Both the position numbers and the translations under genes were made by a program. Shown here piece by piece: positions 1 to 6,966 of a stretch of 12,270 bases of DNA (the first letter of the stretch is position 1; the number at the start of each line of letters is the position of its first letter). The notes beneath the pieces are model-generated. The model searched no databases. It saw only the letters and a program-made list of their open reading frames with translations, and was not told the origin of the DNA. The DNA is from RGIG3009 sp964490085 (GTDB taxonomy: Bacteria > Bacillota > Clostridia > Oscillospirales > Acutalibacteraceae): NCBI GenBank assembly GCA_964490085.1, contig CAZBAO010000047.1, positions 1-12,270 of the forward strand. Direction: 5' to 3'.

Positions 1-124
1 GTATCGCCTTGAGAAGATCAAGCGCCTGACCGGTCTGGATCTGCGAGAGTTTGACGATGCGATCGTGTTCAAGGTGGCGCTGATGGTCAAAAAATACCTG
101 ATGGCGGACCCCGTAAAATATTGA
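1..124 (+). CDS. PucR-family transcriptional regulator, C-terminal end (5' part outside window)
   Basis: Reading from base 2, 40 codons end at a TGA at 122-124. The peptide begins YRLEKIKRLTGLDLREFDD and continues with a hydrophobic, Leu/Val-rich helix. The pattern YRL-x-KI-x-x-LTG-x-DL is the hallmark of the C-terminal helix-turn-helix of PucR/CdaR-type regulators (Pfam HTH_30), where it sits at the very end of the protein, as here. Only this DNA-binding tail is visible, so the N-terminal sensory domain and the regulated pathway cannot be read. It runs in the same direction as ftsE, but an inverted repeat and a new promoter lie between them, so it is probably a separate transcription unit. 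Assignment to the family is good; the identity of the regulator is unknown. Confidence 0.75.
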   Translation, partial: YRLEKIKRLTGLDLREFDDAIVFKVALMVKKYLMADPVKY

Positions 125-132
125 TCGTTTAA

Positions 133-167
133 AGAATGGCTCGATCGTTTACCGCCCGAGCCATTCT
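133..167 (+). terminator. Inverted repeat after the PucR-type gene, possible terminator
   Basis: An 11-bp perfect stem, AGAATGGCTCG (133-143) with CGAGCCATTCT (157-167), surrounds a 13-base loop. It begins 8 bases after the stop codon, which suits a terminator, but CTCAGAG follows instead of a T tract, so intrinsic termination would be weak or factor-assisted. The motif GATCGTTTA occurs twice, at 123-131 and 143-151, the second copy partly in the loop. Confidence 0.45.
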
Positions 168-203
168 CTCAGAGTATGTGTGACAATTGCCAAAAACTGA
201 TGG

Positions 204-232
204 TTGCCGTGCCGTTCAACGTGCGGTATGAT
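204..232 (+). promoter_or_regulatory. Sigma-A-like promoter for the ftsE-ftsX-M23-S41 operon
   Basis: TTGCCG (204-209) and TATGAT (227-232) are separated by exactly 17 bases. The predicted transcript would start near 239, leaving a leader of about 50 bases before the TTG start of ftsE. The region between the upstream hairpin and ftsE has no other gene. Confidence 0.6.
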
Positions 233-289
233 GGATGATGAAATGCCGTGTAAACGGCGGTCGTGAAAGCGAAAAGGAGGCGAGCTTGG

Positions 290-970
290 TTGATCGAATT
301 TCGTGATGTACATAAAACCTACGAAACCGGTAACGAAGCCTTACGAGGGATCGATATTACGATAGAGGACGGGGAGTTTGTCTTTATCGTCGGAGCTTCC
401 GGTGCCGGCAAAAGCACCTTTTTGAAGCTTATTATGCGCGAGGAGGTCGCGACCTCCGGCGAGGTGGTGGTCAGCAACTTTAAGCTGTCCAAGCTGAAAA
501 AGCGACAGATCCCGTATTTGCGCCGCGCCATGGGAATTGTGTTTCAGGATTTCCGTCTGATCGACACCATGACGGTGTTTGATAACGTGGCGTTCGCCAT
601 GCGGGTGATCGGCGCTTCTCATCGTGAGATCCGCCGCCGCGTTCCGTACGTGTTGGGGTTGGTCGGCCTGCAGGGGAAAGCGAAGAACTTCCCGCCGGAG
701 TTGTCCGGCGGCGAGCAGCAGCGTGTCGGTCTGGCGCGTGCGTTGGTCAACAATCCGTCGCTTATCATTGCGGACGAGCCGACCGGAAACATTGATCCGG
801 AGCTATCCTATGAGATCATGGAGCTGCTCACTGAGATCAACCGTCGCGGCACGACGGTATTGGTCGTGACCCACGATCACGAGCTGGTGAAGTCCTTTGG
901 TCGTCGTGTGATCCAGATCCACGAAGGGCTTGTGGTGTCGGATAGCAAGGAGGTGCCCCATGAGGTTTAA
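290..970 (+). CDS. ftsE: Cell-division ABC transporter ATP-binding protein FtsE
   Basis: FtsE is the cytoplasmic ATPase of the FtsEX complex, which uses ATP hydrolysis to switch on an extracellular peptidoglycan hydrolase rather than to transport a solute. All ABC motifs are present: Walker A GASGAGKST (residues 35-43), signature LSGGEQQ (138-144), Walker B LIIADEP (158-164) with the catalytic Glu at 163, and the H-loop His at 195. The start chosen is TTG at 290, giving 226 residues beginning MIEFRDVHKTYETGNEA, the usual FtsE N-terminus and length. It follows AAAGGAGG (273-280) by 9 bases. A GTG at 263 is in frame, but it would place the ribosome binding site inside the gene and add nine basic residues. 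The gene overlaps ftsX by 11 bases, consistent with coupled translation. The identification is very secure because ftsX follows directly. Confidence 0.95.
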   Translation: MIEFRDVHKTYETGNEALRGIDITIEDGEFVFIVGASGAGKSTFLKLIMREEVATSGEVVVSNFKLSKLKKRQIPYLRRAMGIVFQDFRLIDTMTVFDNVAFAMRVIGASHREIRRRVPYVLGLVGLQGKAKNFPPELSGGEQQRVGLARALVNNPSLIIADEPTGNIDPELSYEIMELLTEINRRGTTVLVVTHDHELVKSFGRRVIQIHEGLVVSDSKEVPHEV

Positions 971-1844
971 TACGTTTCGTTTCTTGGTGAAGGAGGGCGT
1001 TCGCAGCCTTCGCCAAAACTTTTTCATGTCGGCGGCTTCTGTTCTGGTGTTGGTTTCCTGTCTGCTGATCACCGGCTGTGCTTATTTGGTGTATGAAAAT
1101 GTGGAGCATGCTTTTGATTGGGCGTATCAACAGAACGTCGTGGTCGCGTATGCGAAAGACGAGGTGGACGATTCACGGGCGATCGCCATCAAGGGTGAGC
1201 TCGAAGCGCTGGATAACGTGGCGCAGGTAGAGTATATTTCCAAAGAAGCGCTGTTGGAGCGTTATAAAGACGAGTTCGGTGAGTTGCTGGAGGATCTGGA
1301 GGCGGATAACCCGCTGCAGGATGCCTTTGTTATCAGTTTTAACGATCTGACCTTGTTTGATAAAACGGTGTCCTCGGTCAAAACGATCGACGGCATCGAC
1401 AAGGTGGATTACGATCAAGCGCTGTCACAGACACTTGTGAAGGTGCGTAACGTGGTGCTCACGGTTGGTGTGTGGGTGATCGTATTGCTGCTGGTCGTGT
1501 CCTTATTCATCATTGCGAACACCATTAAGCTTACCGTGTACAGCCGCCGCCGCGAGATCTCCATCATGCGCTCGGTCGGTGCGACACAGTGGTTCGTGCG
1601 GTTCCCGTTCATGGTGGAGGGTATCATACTCGGTAGCGCGGCAGGTGCGGTCTCGTACGGTTTGCTGTTCGGCGTTTACGTGATCATTCGACAGAATTTT
1701 ACATTCAGCAGCAGTTTGGAGCTGATTCCGTTTACCTTCGTTTGGTGGCAGTTGCTGCTTGGTTTCCTTGTCGGCGGTATGGTCACCGGCGTTTTGGGAA
1801 GTACATTTTCGATCGGACGGTATCTCAAGGAGCATACCGAATAA
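960..1844 (+). CDS. ftsX: Cell-division membrane protein FtsX
   Basis: FtsX is the membrane partner of FtsE and transmits the ATPase state across the membrane to a coiled-coil cell-wall hydrolase. The 294-residue product has the FtsX layout: a short basic N-terminus (MRFNTFRFLVKEGVRSLRQN), TM1 at about 22-45, an extracellular domain of about 120 residues, TM2 at about 165-190, a basic cytoplasmic segment with SRRREISIMRSVGAT typical of the family, TM3 at about 216-243 and TM4 at about 260-285. The ATG at 960 lies 6 bases after AAGGAGG (947-953), inside the end of ftsE, and an upstream in-frame GTG at 930 has no ribosome site. The next gene starts 31 bases downstream and encodes the likely hydrolase partner. 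The extracellular loop is the expected docking surface for that partner's coiled coil. Confidence 0.95.
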   Translation: MRFNTFRFLVKEGVRSLRQNFFMSAASVLVLVSCLLITGCAYLVYENVEHAFDWAYQQNVVVAYAKDEVDDSRAIAIKGELEALDNVAQVEYISKEALLERYKDEFGELLEDLEADNPLQDAFVISFNDLTLFDKTVSSVKTIDGIDKVDYDQALSQTLVKVRNVVLTVGVWVIVLLLVVSLFIIANTIKLTVYSRRREISIMRSVGATQWFVRFPFMVEGIILGSAAGAVSYGLLFGVYVIIRQNFTFSSSLELIPFTFVWWQLLLGFLVGGMVTGVLGSTFSIGRYLKEHTE

Positions 1845-1875
1845 CGTTGGCGATCTTGTGCAAGGAGGAATAACG

Positions 1876-1911
1876 ATGCGAAAAACGATGCGAAAAACGA
1901 TGCGAAAAACG
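1876..1911 (+). repeat. Three perfect tandem copies of a 12-bp unit at the start of the M23 gene
   Basis: ATGCGAAAAACG is repeated three times without a mismatch and encodes (MRKT)x3. A fourth partial echo, ATCATGCGAA, follows. Each unit carries an ATG, so the gene has several in-frame start codons (residues 1, 5, 9 and 14). The repeat forms the basic n-region of the signal peptide, and copy-number change would keep the reading frame. Confidence 0.95.
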
Positions 1912-3120
1912 ATCATGCGAATCGTATCCATGGTTTCGCTGACAGCCTTGCTGTTGGTGGTTCCTATCCCTACCGAGCGGGTCTTTGCCGAGTCCGTCGA
2001 TGAGCTTCGGAATGAATTGGCAGAGTTGCAAAAGGAAGAAAAAGAGATCCAAGCCGAGCTTGACAGCTTGGGCGACAGTATAGAGGATCAACAGGTCGAG
2101 GTCAACCAGCTGTACAAGAAGGTCAGTAACTTAGAGGCGCAGATCGACGCGTACAAAACGCAGATCAGTGCGATCGACAAACAAATTGCGGATCAAAATG
2201 CGCGCATCGAAACGCTGAATACCGAGATCGCCGCTCAAGAGGCTAAGATGGACGAGATCATGACGAAGCTGAAAAAGCGCGTCAAGGCGATCACGCAGTC
2301 CAATCAGTATTCCTCGTTCCAGCTGTTGATGAACACCGAGGACTATGCGGATTATCTGCTGAAAGCACAGATCGTCAGTTGTGTTTCCGAACACGATAAG
2401 GCGTTGCGCGATGAGGCGGAAGCCGAAAAACTGGCGATCCAGATCAAGAAGGATGCGGTGGAACAGGAAAAGGCCGAGTCGGAGGCTGCCAAAGCGGAGC
2501 TGGAAACGCTCAAGGGCGGGCTGGATACGCAGTACGAAACGCTGGAAGCGTTGTATACCACGGCTAAAGACAAAGAGAACAAGCTGCTTCAGCAGCAAAA
2601 CTCGTATGAGAAAAAGCTGCAGCAGATCCAAGCGTCTGAGGATGAATTAGACCGTGAGATCGCAGCTTTGCTCAACGGCACACCCGCCGCAAGTACATAT
2701 GGCGGCAAGATGTATTGGCCGGCGCCGACCATCACGCGTATTTCGTCCGGCTACGGCAAACGCGGCAGCGGATGGCATCGCGCGATCGACATTTCGAACG
2801 GTCGGTCACTCGGTGAGCCCATCGTGGCGGCGGCAAGCGGTACGGTCATCAAGGTGCAGTCGATGCATTACAGCTACGGCAACTTCGCCATGATCGATCA
2901 CGGCTTGGATGCCAACGGCGTTCGCATCGTGACGCTGTATGCCCATATGCGGTATACGCCGAGCGTAACGGTAGGACAGTACGTGACCGGCGGTGTTACG
3001 CAGATCGGCGTGATCGGCAATACCGGTGAATCGTACGGCGCCCATCTGCATTTTGAGGTGCGTGAGGATAACGTCCGCGTTGATCCGATCGCCAAGGGAT
3101 ATCTGGTACAGCCGACCTAA
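1876..3120 (+). CDS. Secreted coiled-coil M23 (LytM) peptidoglycan endopeptidase, EnvC-like FtsEX partner
   Basis: The 414-residue protein has a signal peptide with basic n-region, hydrophobic core and a likely cut after VFA (residue 38). A long Glu/Lys/Gln-rich coiled coil follows (about 41-262), then a C-terminal M23 domain (about 275-410). The zinc site looks complete: His301 and Asp305 in HRAID, the YAH motif, and HLHFEV with His390 and His392. E. coli EnvC has a degenerate LytM site, so this protein is more likely a hydrolase itself, cutting peptide cross-links in peptidoglycan. The family's usual HxGxD has Ala for Gly here. The ATG at 1876 is 7 bases after AAGGAGG (1862-1868). Its position directly behind ftsX matches FtsEX-hydrolase pairs such as FtsEX-EnvC, FtsEX-CwlO and FtsEX-PcsB, so activation by FtsEX is a good inference. 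The first 12 codons are a tandem repeat. Confidence 0.9.
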   Translation: MRKTMRKTMRKTIMRIVSMVSLTALLLVVPIPTERVFAESVDELRNELAELQKEEKEIQAELDSLGDSIEDQQVEVNQLYKKVSNLEAQIDAYKTQISAIDKQIADQNARIETLNTEIAAQEAKMDEIMTKLKKRVKAITQSNQYSSFQLLMNTEDYADYLLKAQIVSCVSEHDKALRDEAEAEKLAIQIKKDAVEQEKAESEAAKAELETLKGGLDTQYETLEALYTTAKDKENKLLQQQNSYEKKLQQIQASEDELDREIAALLNGTPAASTYGGKMYWPAPTITRISSGYGKRGSGWHRAIDISNGRSLGEPIVAAASGTVIKVQSMHYSYGNFAMIDHGLDANGVRIVTLYAHMRYTPSVTVGQYVTGGVTQIGVIGNTGESYGAHLHFEVREDNVRVDPIAKGYLVQPT

Positions 3121-3143
3121 CTTGAAGCAAGAGGTGAGAGAGC

Positions 3144-4406
3144 ATGAATAAAAAGGTCTCGCTTGGAGTCATGATCGCGGTGGTGTTGTTAGCCGTCGCG
3201 CTGACTATCTCCGGCACGATGGTACTTTCCATGAGGCATTTCAGCTCTCTTGTCAGCGATGTCGGTCAGCGCCAGGCGATGTACGATTATATTGACGAGA
3301 TCGACTCCGCAGCACGCAAGGATTATACCATTGACGAGGAGAAGCTGCGCGCTGCGCTGGCAAACGGATATATTGACGGATTAGAGGATCCGTATGCGGC
3401 GTATTTGTCCGCAGCGGAATATCAAGAGGTACAAAGTCAGTTGGCGGGCAACCGTACCGGCTTTGGTTTGACGGTAACGGTCAAAGGTACGGAACTGATC
3501 GTTTCGTCGGTAGACGGGAACTCGCCGGCCGCATTGTCCGGTATCGAAAAAGGCAACGTTTTGACCGCCATTGACGGCGAGGCAGTCACCGGCGCGTCCT
3601 ACACCCTGGTGCAGTCCAAGATCAATTCTTCGGACAAGCTGATCGTGACGGTAAAGCAGGGCGAAACGACCACGGCGGTTGAGCTTTCCTCCAACACGTA
3701 TACGGTGGTGAGCGTTACCGGACGGCTGATCAACGATACCATTGGGTATATCCGAATTGCGGAGTTTAATAACGTCACACCGTTGCAATTCAAAAACGTG
3801 TACAACGAGCTGACACAGCAGGGTGCCATATATTTCCTGTTTGACGTGCGCAACAACGCGGGCGGTCAGCTGTCCGCCGCACAGGAGATATTGGATTATC
3901 TGTTGCCGCGCGGTCCGTATGCGGATTGCAAAAAGAAGGGTGAAACGGCAACGTTCAGTGCAATCGATACCTACGAAATGACCGCCCCGTCGGTGACTCT
4001 CATCAACGGTAATACGGTCGGTGAGGCAGAGCTGTTTGCCGGCGTGTTGCAAGACCTGTCCAAAACGCGGCTTGTCGGGACTTCCACCCAAGGCAAGGCG
4101 GTCGTACAAGAGTATGCGACGATCCAGTCGGACAAGGGTGCGGTGCGGTTATCTACCGGCGTGTTATACCGCATTCAAAGCGGAGAGACGTGGAAGGATA
4201 TCGGCTTGATGCCTGACCAAACAGCGGACCTGGCGTACGATAAGCAGATGTATTTTGATCTGCTGACTGACGAAGAGGATACTCAACTTCAAGCGGCGAT
4301 CCAGATGCTCGCCAGTAACACCTATCTGCCGGCTGTCAATGCGGAAGCCAACAAGACGACCACGACCGCCGCAACGGCCACGACAACAACAGCGGTCGGA
4401 CAATAA
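3144..4406 (+). CDS. Membrane-anchored PDZ/S41 (CtpA/CtpB-like) protein lacking the catalytic serine
   Basis: The 420-residue protein has one N-terminal membrane anchor (about 6-28), an N-terminal helical segment with the family pattern DGLEDPYAAYL, a PDZ domain (about 95-175; GFGLTVTV start) and an S41 core with FDVRNNAGGQ. In active C-terminal processing peptidases the Ser lies in SASASE and the Lys exactly 25 residues later in GKG. Here the aligned segment reads NTVGEAELFAG, with Gly293 at the Ser position, while Lys318 in TQGKAVVQ and Gln322 are kept. The protein is therefore probably proteolytically dead or altered and may act as a PDZ scaffold. A Thr/Ala-rich tail of about 20 residues ends it. 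GAGGTGAG precedes the ATG. It is the last gene of the ftsEX operon, 23 bases after the M23 gene; B. subtilis also carries an S41 gene (ctpB) next to ftsEX. Family call is secure; inactivity is an inference from alignment by eye. Confidence 0.88.
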   Translation: MNKKVSLGVMIAVVLLAVALTISGTMVLSMRHFSSLVSDVGQRQAMYDYIDEIDSAARKDYTIDEEKLRAALANGYIDGLEDPYAAYLSAAEYQEVQSQLAGNRTGFGLTVTVKGTELIVSSVDGNSPAALSGIEKGNVLTAIDGEAVTGASYTLVQSKINSSDKLIVTVKQGETTTAVELSSNTYTVVSVTGRLINDTIGYIRIAEFNNVTPLQFKNVYNELTQQGAIYFLFDVRNNAGGQLSAAQEILDYLLPRGPYADCKKKGETATFSAIDTYEMTAPSVTLINGNTVGEAELFAGVLQDLSKTRLVGTSTQGKAVVQEYATIQSDKGAVRLSTGVLYRIQSGETWKDIGLMPDQTADLAYDKQMYFDLLTDEEDTQLQAAIQMLASNTYLPAVNAEANKTTTTAATATTTTAVGQ

Positions 4407-4414
4407 GTAACGTT

Positions 4415-4448
4415 AAAACGGGCAGGCTTTTCGGAGCCTGCCCGTTTT
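4415..4448 (+). terminator. Rho-independent terminator of the ftsEX operon
   Basis: The 14-bp perfect stem AAAACGGGCAGGCT (4415-4428) / AGCCTGCCCGTTTT (4435-4448) has a 6-base loop and starts 8 bases after the S41 stop codon. The T tract is short (TTTTCTT). Confidence 0.9.
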
Positions 4449-4528
4449 CTTGATAGGCGAGGTATGCGGTGGCCCCGTTCGCCCTACTGCGGAACAGAAT
4501 ACGAGCAAAAAATGCAAAAAAAGGACAG

Positions 4529-4565
4529 ATTGTGTCTTGCCCTCGCATATACTGTGTGATACAAT
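4529..4565. promoter_or_regulatory. Imperfect inverted repeat bracketing the promoter, possible operator
   Basis: ATTGTGTC (4529-4536) abuts the -35 box and GATACAAT (4558-4565) covers the -10 box. They are inverted copies with 7 of 8 positions matching. The placement would suit a regulator binding across the promoter, but arms this short can arise by chance and no known operator was recognised. Confidence 0.25.
4537..4565 (+). promoter_or_regulatory. Sigma-A-like promoter for the dehydrogenase-malic enzyme operon
   Basis: TTGCCC (4537-4542), a 17-base spacer and TACAAT (4560-4565) lie 39 bases before the start codon. Between the preceding terminator and this promoter (4449-4528) I see no gene or clear structure. 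Confidence 0.65.
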
Positions 4566-4604
4566 GCTATATGGAAGAATTTGCATTAAAGGAGAGCGAT
4601 TAGA

Positions 4605-5732
4605 ATGGCGTCAACCTACTTAACTTACTCGTATGATCAACTCAAAACATTTTGCGAGGATTGCTTTGACAGCTTTGGTTTTACTAAAGAGGAGAGCACT
4701 ATCATTACGGACGTGTTGCTGTTATCCGATCTGTACGGCATTGAATCCCACGGTATGCAGCGCTTGGCACGGTATCATAAGGGTATTGAAAAGGGCCTTA
4801 TCAAGGTAGAAGCGAAGCCGGAGGTCGTGTTTGAAACACCGGTGTCTGCCGTTATCGAGGGTCATGACGGTATGGGCCAGCTGATCGCGCATAAGGCGAT
4901 GAATATCGCTATTGAGAAAGCAAAGGCAAGCGGTGTTGCGATCGTAACGGTACGCAATTCCAACCATTTCGGGATTGCCGGATATTATGCCAAGATGGCG
5001 TGCGACGCCGGTCTTATCGGTATGTCGATGACCAACAGCGAAGCGATCATGGTGCCGACGTTCGGTCGTCTGGCGATGTTGGGCAGCAACCCGATCGCGA
5101 TCGCGATGCCGGCTGAGCCGTACGATTTCTTCTTCGACGCGTCGACCACGGTCGTGACGCGCGGCAAGCTTGAGATCTACAACAAGCTCGGCAAACCGCT
5201 GCCGGAGGGTTGGGCGCTCAACGCAAGCGGAAAAGGCTCGACCGATGCGAAGGACGTGCTCACCAATATCGTGGCGAAGAACGGCGGCGGTATTATGCCG
5301 CTTGGCGGCGAGACCGAGCAGACCGGCAGCCACAAAGGTTACGGCTACGGCATGTTCTGTGAGATCTTCTGCTCGATCCTGTCGATGGGTCTGACCTCCA
5401 ATCACACACATATCGGCGGCAAGGGCGGCACCTGCCACGGCTTCATCGCGATCGACCCCAAGATCTTCGGCGATGTGGGTGACATTAAGGAGCACCTATC
5501 TACATTCCTGCAGGAGCTGCGTGAATCCCCGAAATGCGAGGGCGCGACCCGCATCTATACGCACGGTGAAAAGGAAATGTTCGCGAAAGCGGATCGCCTT
5601 AAGAACGGCATCGCGGTCAACATCAATACGGTTGCCGAAATGTTTGACATGTGTCGGTACGTCGGATTGGATCCTGTCAGATATTTGGGTGATGTAAAGT
5701 TTGAGAACGCAGCAAGCAGTTCGTATAAGTAA
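4605..5732 (+). CDS. Ldh_2-family NAD(P)-dependent dehydrogenase (malate/L-lactate/2-oxoacid reductase type)
   Basis: The 375-residue protein belongs to the malate/L-lactate dehydrogenase family 2, which reduces 2-oxoacids or related imino acids with NAD(P)H and does not use the classic Rossmann fold. Visible hallmarks are GIESHGMQR (Ser48-His49-Gly50), RNSNHFGIAGYYA (catalytic-type His121), TNSEAIMVPTFG, LGSNPIAIAMP, the FDAST stretch leading to RGKLE, ETEQTGSHKGYG, and a Gly-rich HIGGKGGTCHG segment. Length is normal for the family. AAAGGAGA (4588-4595) precedes the ATG. Substrate cannot be read from sequence, because relatives act on malate, lactate, sulfolactate, ureidoglycolate, diketogulonate or cyclic imino acids. 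The malic enzyme gene starts 13 bases downstream with its ribosome site overlapping this stop codon, which favours malate/oxaloacetate. Confidence 0.88.
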   Translation: MASTYLTYSYDQLKTFCEDCFDSFGFTKEESTIITDVLLLSDLYGIESHGMQRLARYHKGIEKGLIKVEAKPEVVFETPVSAVIEGHDGMGQLIAHKAMNIAIEKAKASGVAIVTVRNSNHFGIAGYYAKMACDAGLIGMSMTNSEAIMVPTFGRLAMLGSNPIAIAMPAEPYDFFFDASTTVVTRGKLEIYNKLGKPLPEGWALNASGKGSTDAKDVLTNIVAKNGGGIMPLGGETEQTGSHKGYGYGMFCEIFCSILSMGLTSNHTHIGGKGGTCHGFIAIDPKIFGDVGDIKEHLSTFLQELRESPKCEGATRIYTHGEKEMFAKADRLKNGIAVNINTVAEMFDMCRYVGLDPVRYLGDVKFENAASSSYK

Positions 5733-5745
5733 AGGAGAGAATACG

Positions 5746-6918
5746 ATGGATATCAAGGAAAAGGCGTTGCAACAGCATTATGAGTGGAAGGGCAAGATCG
5801 AGGTCGTTTCCCGCACGCCGGTCAAAAACCGCGAACAACTGTCGATCGCGTACACGCCGGGTGTCGCCGAGCCGTGTCTTGCCATCAACAAGGATTATGA
5901 CAAATCGTTTGAACTGACCCGCCGTTGGAATATGGTTGCCGTCATCACCGACGGCACGGCGGTTCTCGGACTCGGTGACATCGGTCCTGAGGCGGGCATG
6001 CCGGTCATGGAAGGCAAATGCGTGCTATTTAAAGAATTTGCCGACGTGGATGCGTTCCCGCTTTGCTTACGCACCAAGGACGTCGATGAATTGGTTCGTA
6101 CGATCTATCTGCTTTCCGGTAGCTTCGGCGGGATCAATCTGGAGGACATCGCGGCGCCCCGTTGCTTTGAGATCGAGCGCCGCCTCAAAGAGATCTGCGA
6201 CATTCCGGTGTTCCACGACGATCAGCACGGCACAGCCGTTGTGGTCGGTGCGGCACTGCTCAATGCGTTGCGTCTCACCAAAAAAGAAATCGGGGAGATC
6301 CGTTGCGTCATCAACGGCGCCGGTTCCGCCGGCATTGCGATCGGTAAGCATCTGCTGAAGCTTGGTGTTAAGAATTTGACCATGTGTGATCGGTTCGGCA
6401 TCGTGTGCGAGGGTGACCGGCAGCTCAATCCGGCACAGGCTGAGATGAGTTTGGTGACCAACCGCGAGAAGCAGACCGGTTCGCTTGCCGATGCGATGAA
6501 GGGCGCGGACGTGTTTATCGGTGTTTCTGCGCCGAATTGCGTGTCGGAGGATATGATACGATCCATGAACACCGATGCGATCGTGTTCCCGATGGCGAAT
6601 CCTGTTCCGGAGATCATGCCGGACAAGGCGAAGGTCGCGGGTGCCCGCGTGGTCGGTACCGGCCGTTCGGATTTCCCGAATCAGATCAACAACGTCATGG
6701 CGTTCCCCGGCATTTTCCGCGGCGCGTTAGATGTGAGAGCCTCGGATATCAACGAGGAGATGCAGATGGCGGCTTCGCTTGCAATCGCATCGCTCGTATC
6801 CGACGAGGAGCTGAACGAGGAATATATTATGCCGTTTGCGTTTGACGAGCGCATCGGCAAGACGGTTGCTGAAAAGGTCGCGCAGGCTGCCCGCGATACC
6901 GGTGTGGCGAGGATCTGA
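5746..6918 (+). CDS. Malic enzyme, short bacterial type (malate to pyruvate + CO2)
   Basis: This 390-residue enzyme oxidatively decarboxylates malate to pyruvate with NAD(P) and a divalent metal in the cytoplasm. Seen are YTPGVAEPC with the catalytic-type Tyr36, VMEGKCVLFKEFADVDA with Lys91, the metal-binding EDIAAPRCFEIE and DDQHGTA segments, a nucleotide-binding GAGSAG, and the ANPVPEI motif. It lacks the C-terminal phosphotransacetylase-like domain of MaeB-type enzymes, and the length fits the short class. The ATG at 5746 follows AAAGGAGAG (5731-5739). An in-frame extension to 5701 would overlap the upstream gene with no better ribosome site. NAD versus NADP preference was not resolved. 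The pair with the Ldh_2 dehydrogenase would permit oxaloacetate to malate to pyruvate flow, as in clostridial malate shunts; this pathway role is inferred. Confidence 0.95.
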   Translation: MDIKEKALQQHYEWKGKIEVVSRTPVKNREQLSIAYTPGVAEPCLAINKDYDKSFELTRRWNMVAVITDGTAVLGLGDIGPEAGMPVMEGKCVLFKEFADVDAFPLCLRTKDVDELVRTIYLLSGSFGGINLEDIAAPRCFEIERRLKEICDIPVFHDDQHGTAVVVGAALLNALRLTKKEIGEIRCVINGAGSAGIAIGKHLLKLGVKNLTMCDRFGIVCEGDRQLNPAQAEMSLVTNREKQTGSLADAMKGADVFIGVSAPNCVSEDMIRSMNTDAIVFPMANPVPEIMPDKAKVAGARVVGTGRSDFPNQINNVMAFPGIFRGALDVRASDINEEMQMAASLAIASLVSDEELNEEYIMPFAFDERIGKTVAEKVAQAARDTGVARI

Positions 6919-6929
6919 CGGTCAATGTG

Positions 6930-6966
6930 AAAAGCGCTTGTGGATCGATCCACAAGCGCTTTTTTT
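6930..6966 (+). terminator. Strong rho-independent terminator after malic enzyme
   Basis: The 15-bp perfect stem AAAAGCGCTTGTGGA (6930-6944) / TCCACAAGCGCTTTT (6949-6963) closes a TCGA loop and runs into seven Ts (6960-6966). The 146 bases from here to the end of the next gene (6967-7112) hold no convincing gene. Confidence 0.95.

Noticed and set aside
263..289. Upstream GTG start for ftsE
   Set aside because: It lacks a ribosome site and contains the AAAGGAGG that serves the TTG at 290; the added residues are not part of FtsE.
1759..1875. In-frame upstream extension of the M23 gene into ftsX
   Set aside because: It would put a non-secretory stretch before the signal peptide; the ATG at 1876 has an ideal ribosome site.
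3381..4109. Minus-strand open frame (242 codons) opposite the S41 gene
   Set aside because: Antisense shadow; composition is His/Arg/Gln-rich and the S41/PDZ frame on the plus strand has real domain motifs.
4722..5495. Minus-strand open frame (257 codons) opposite the Ldh_2 gene
   Set aside because: Antisense shadow rich in His, Arg and Ala; no start signal, and the plus-strand frame is well conserved.
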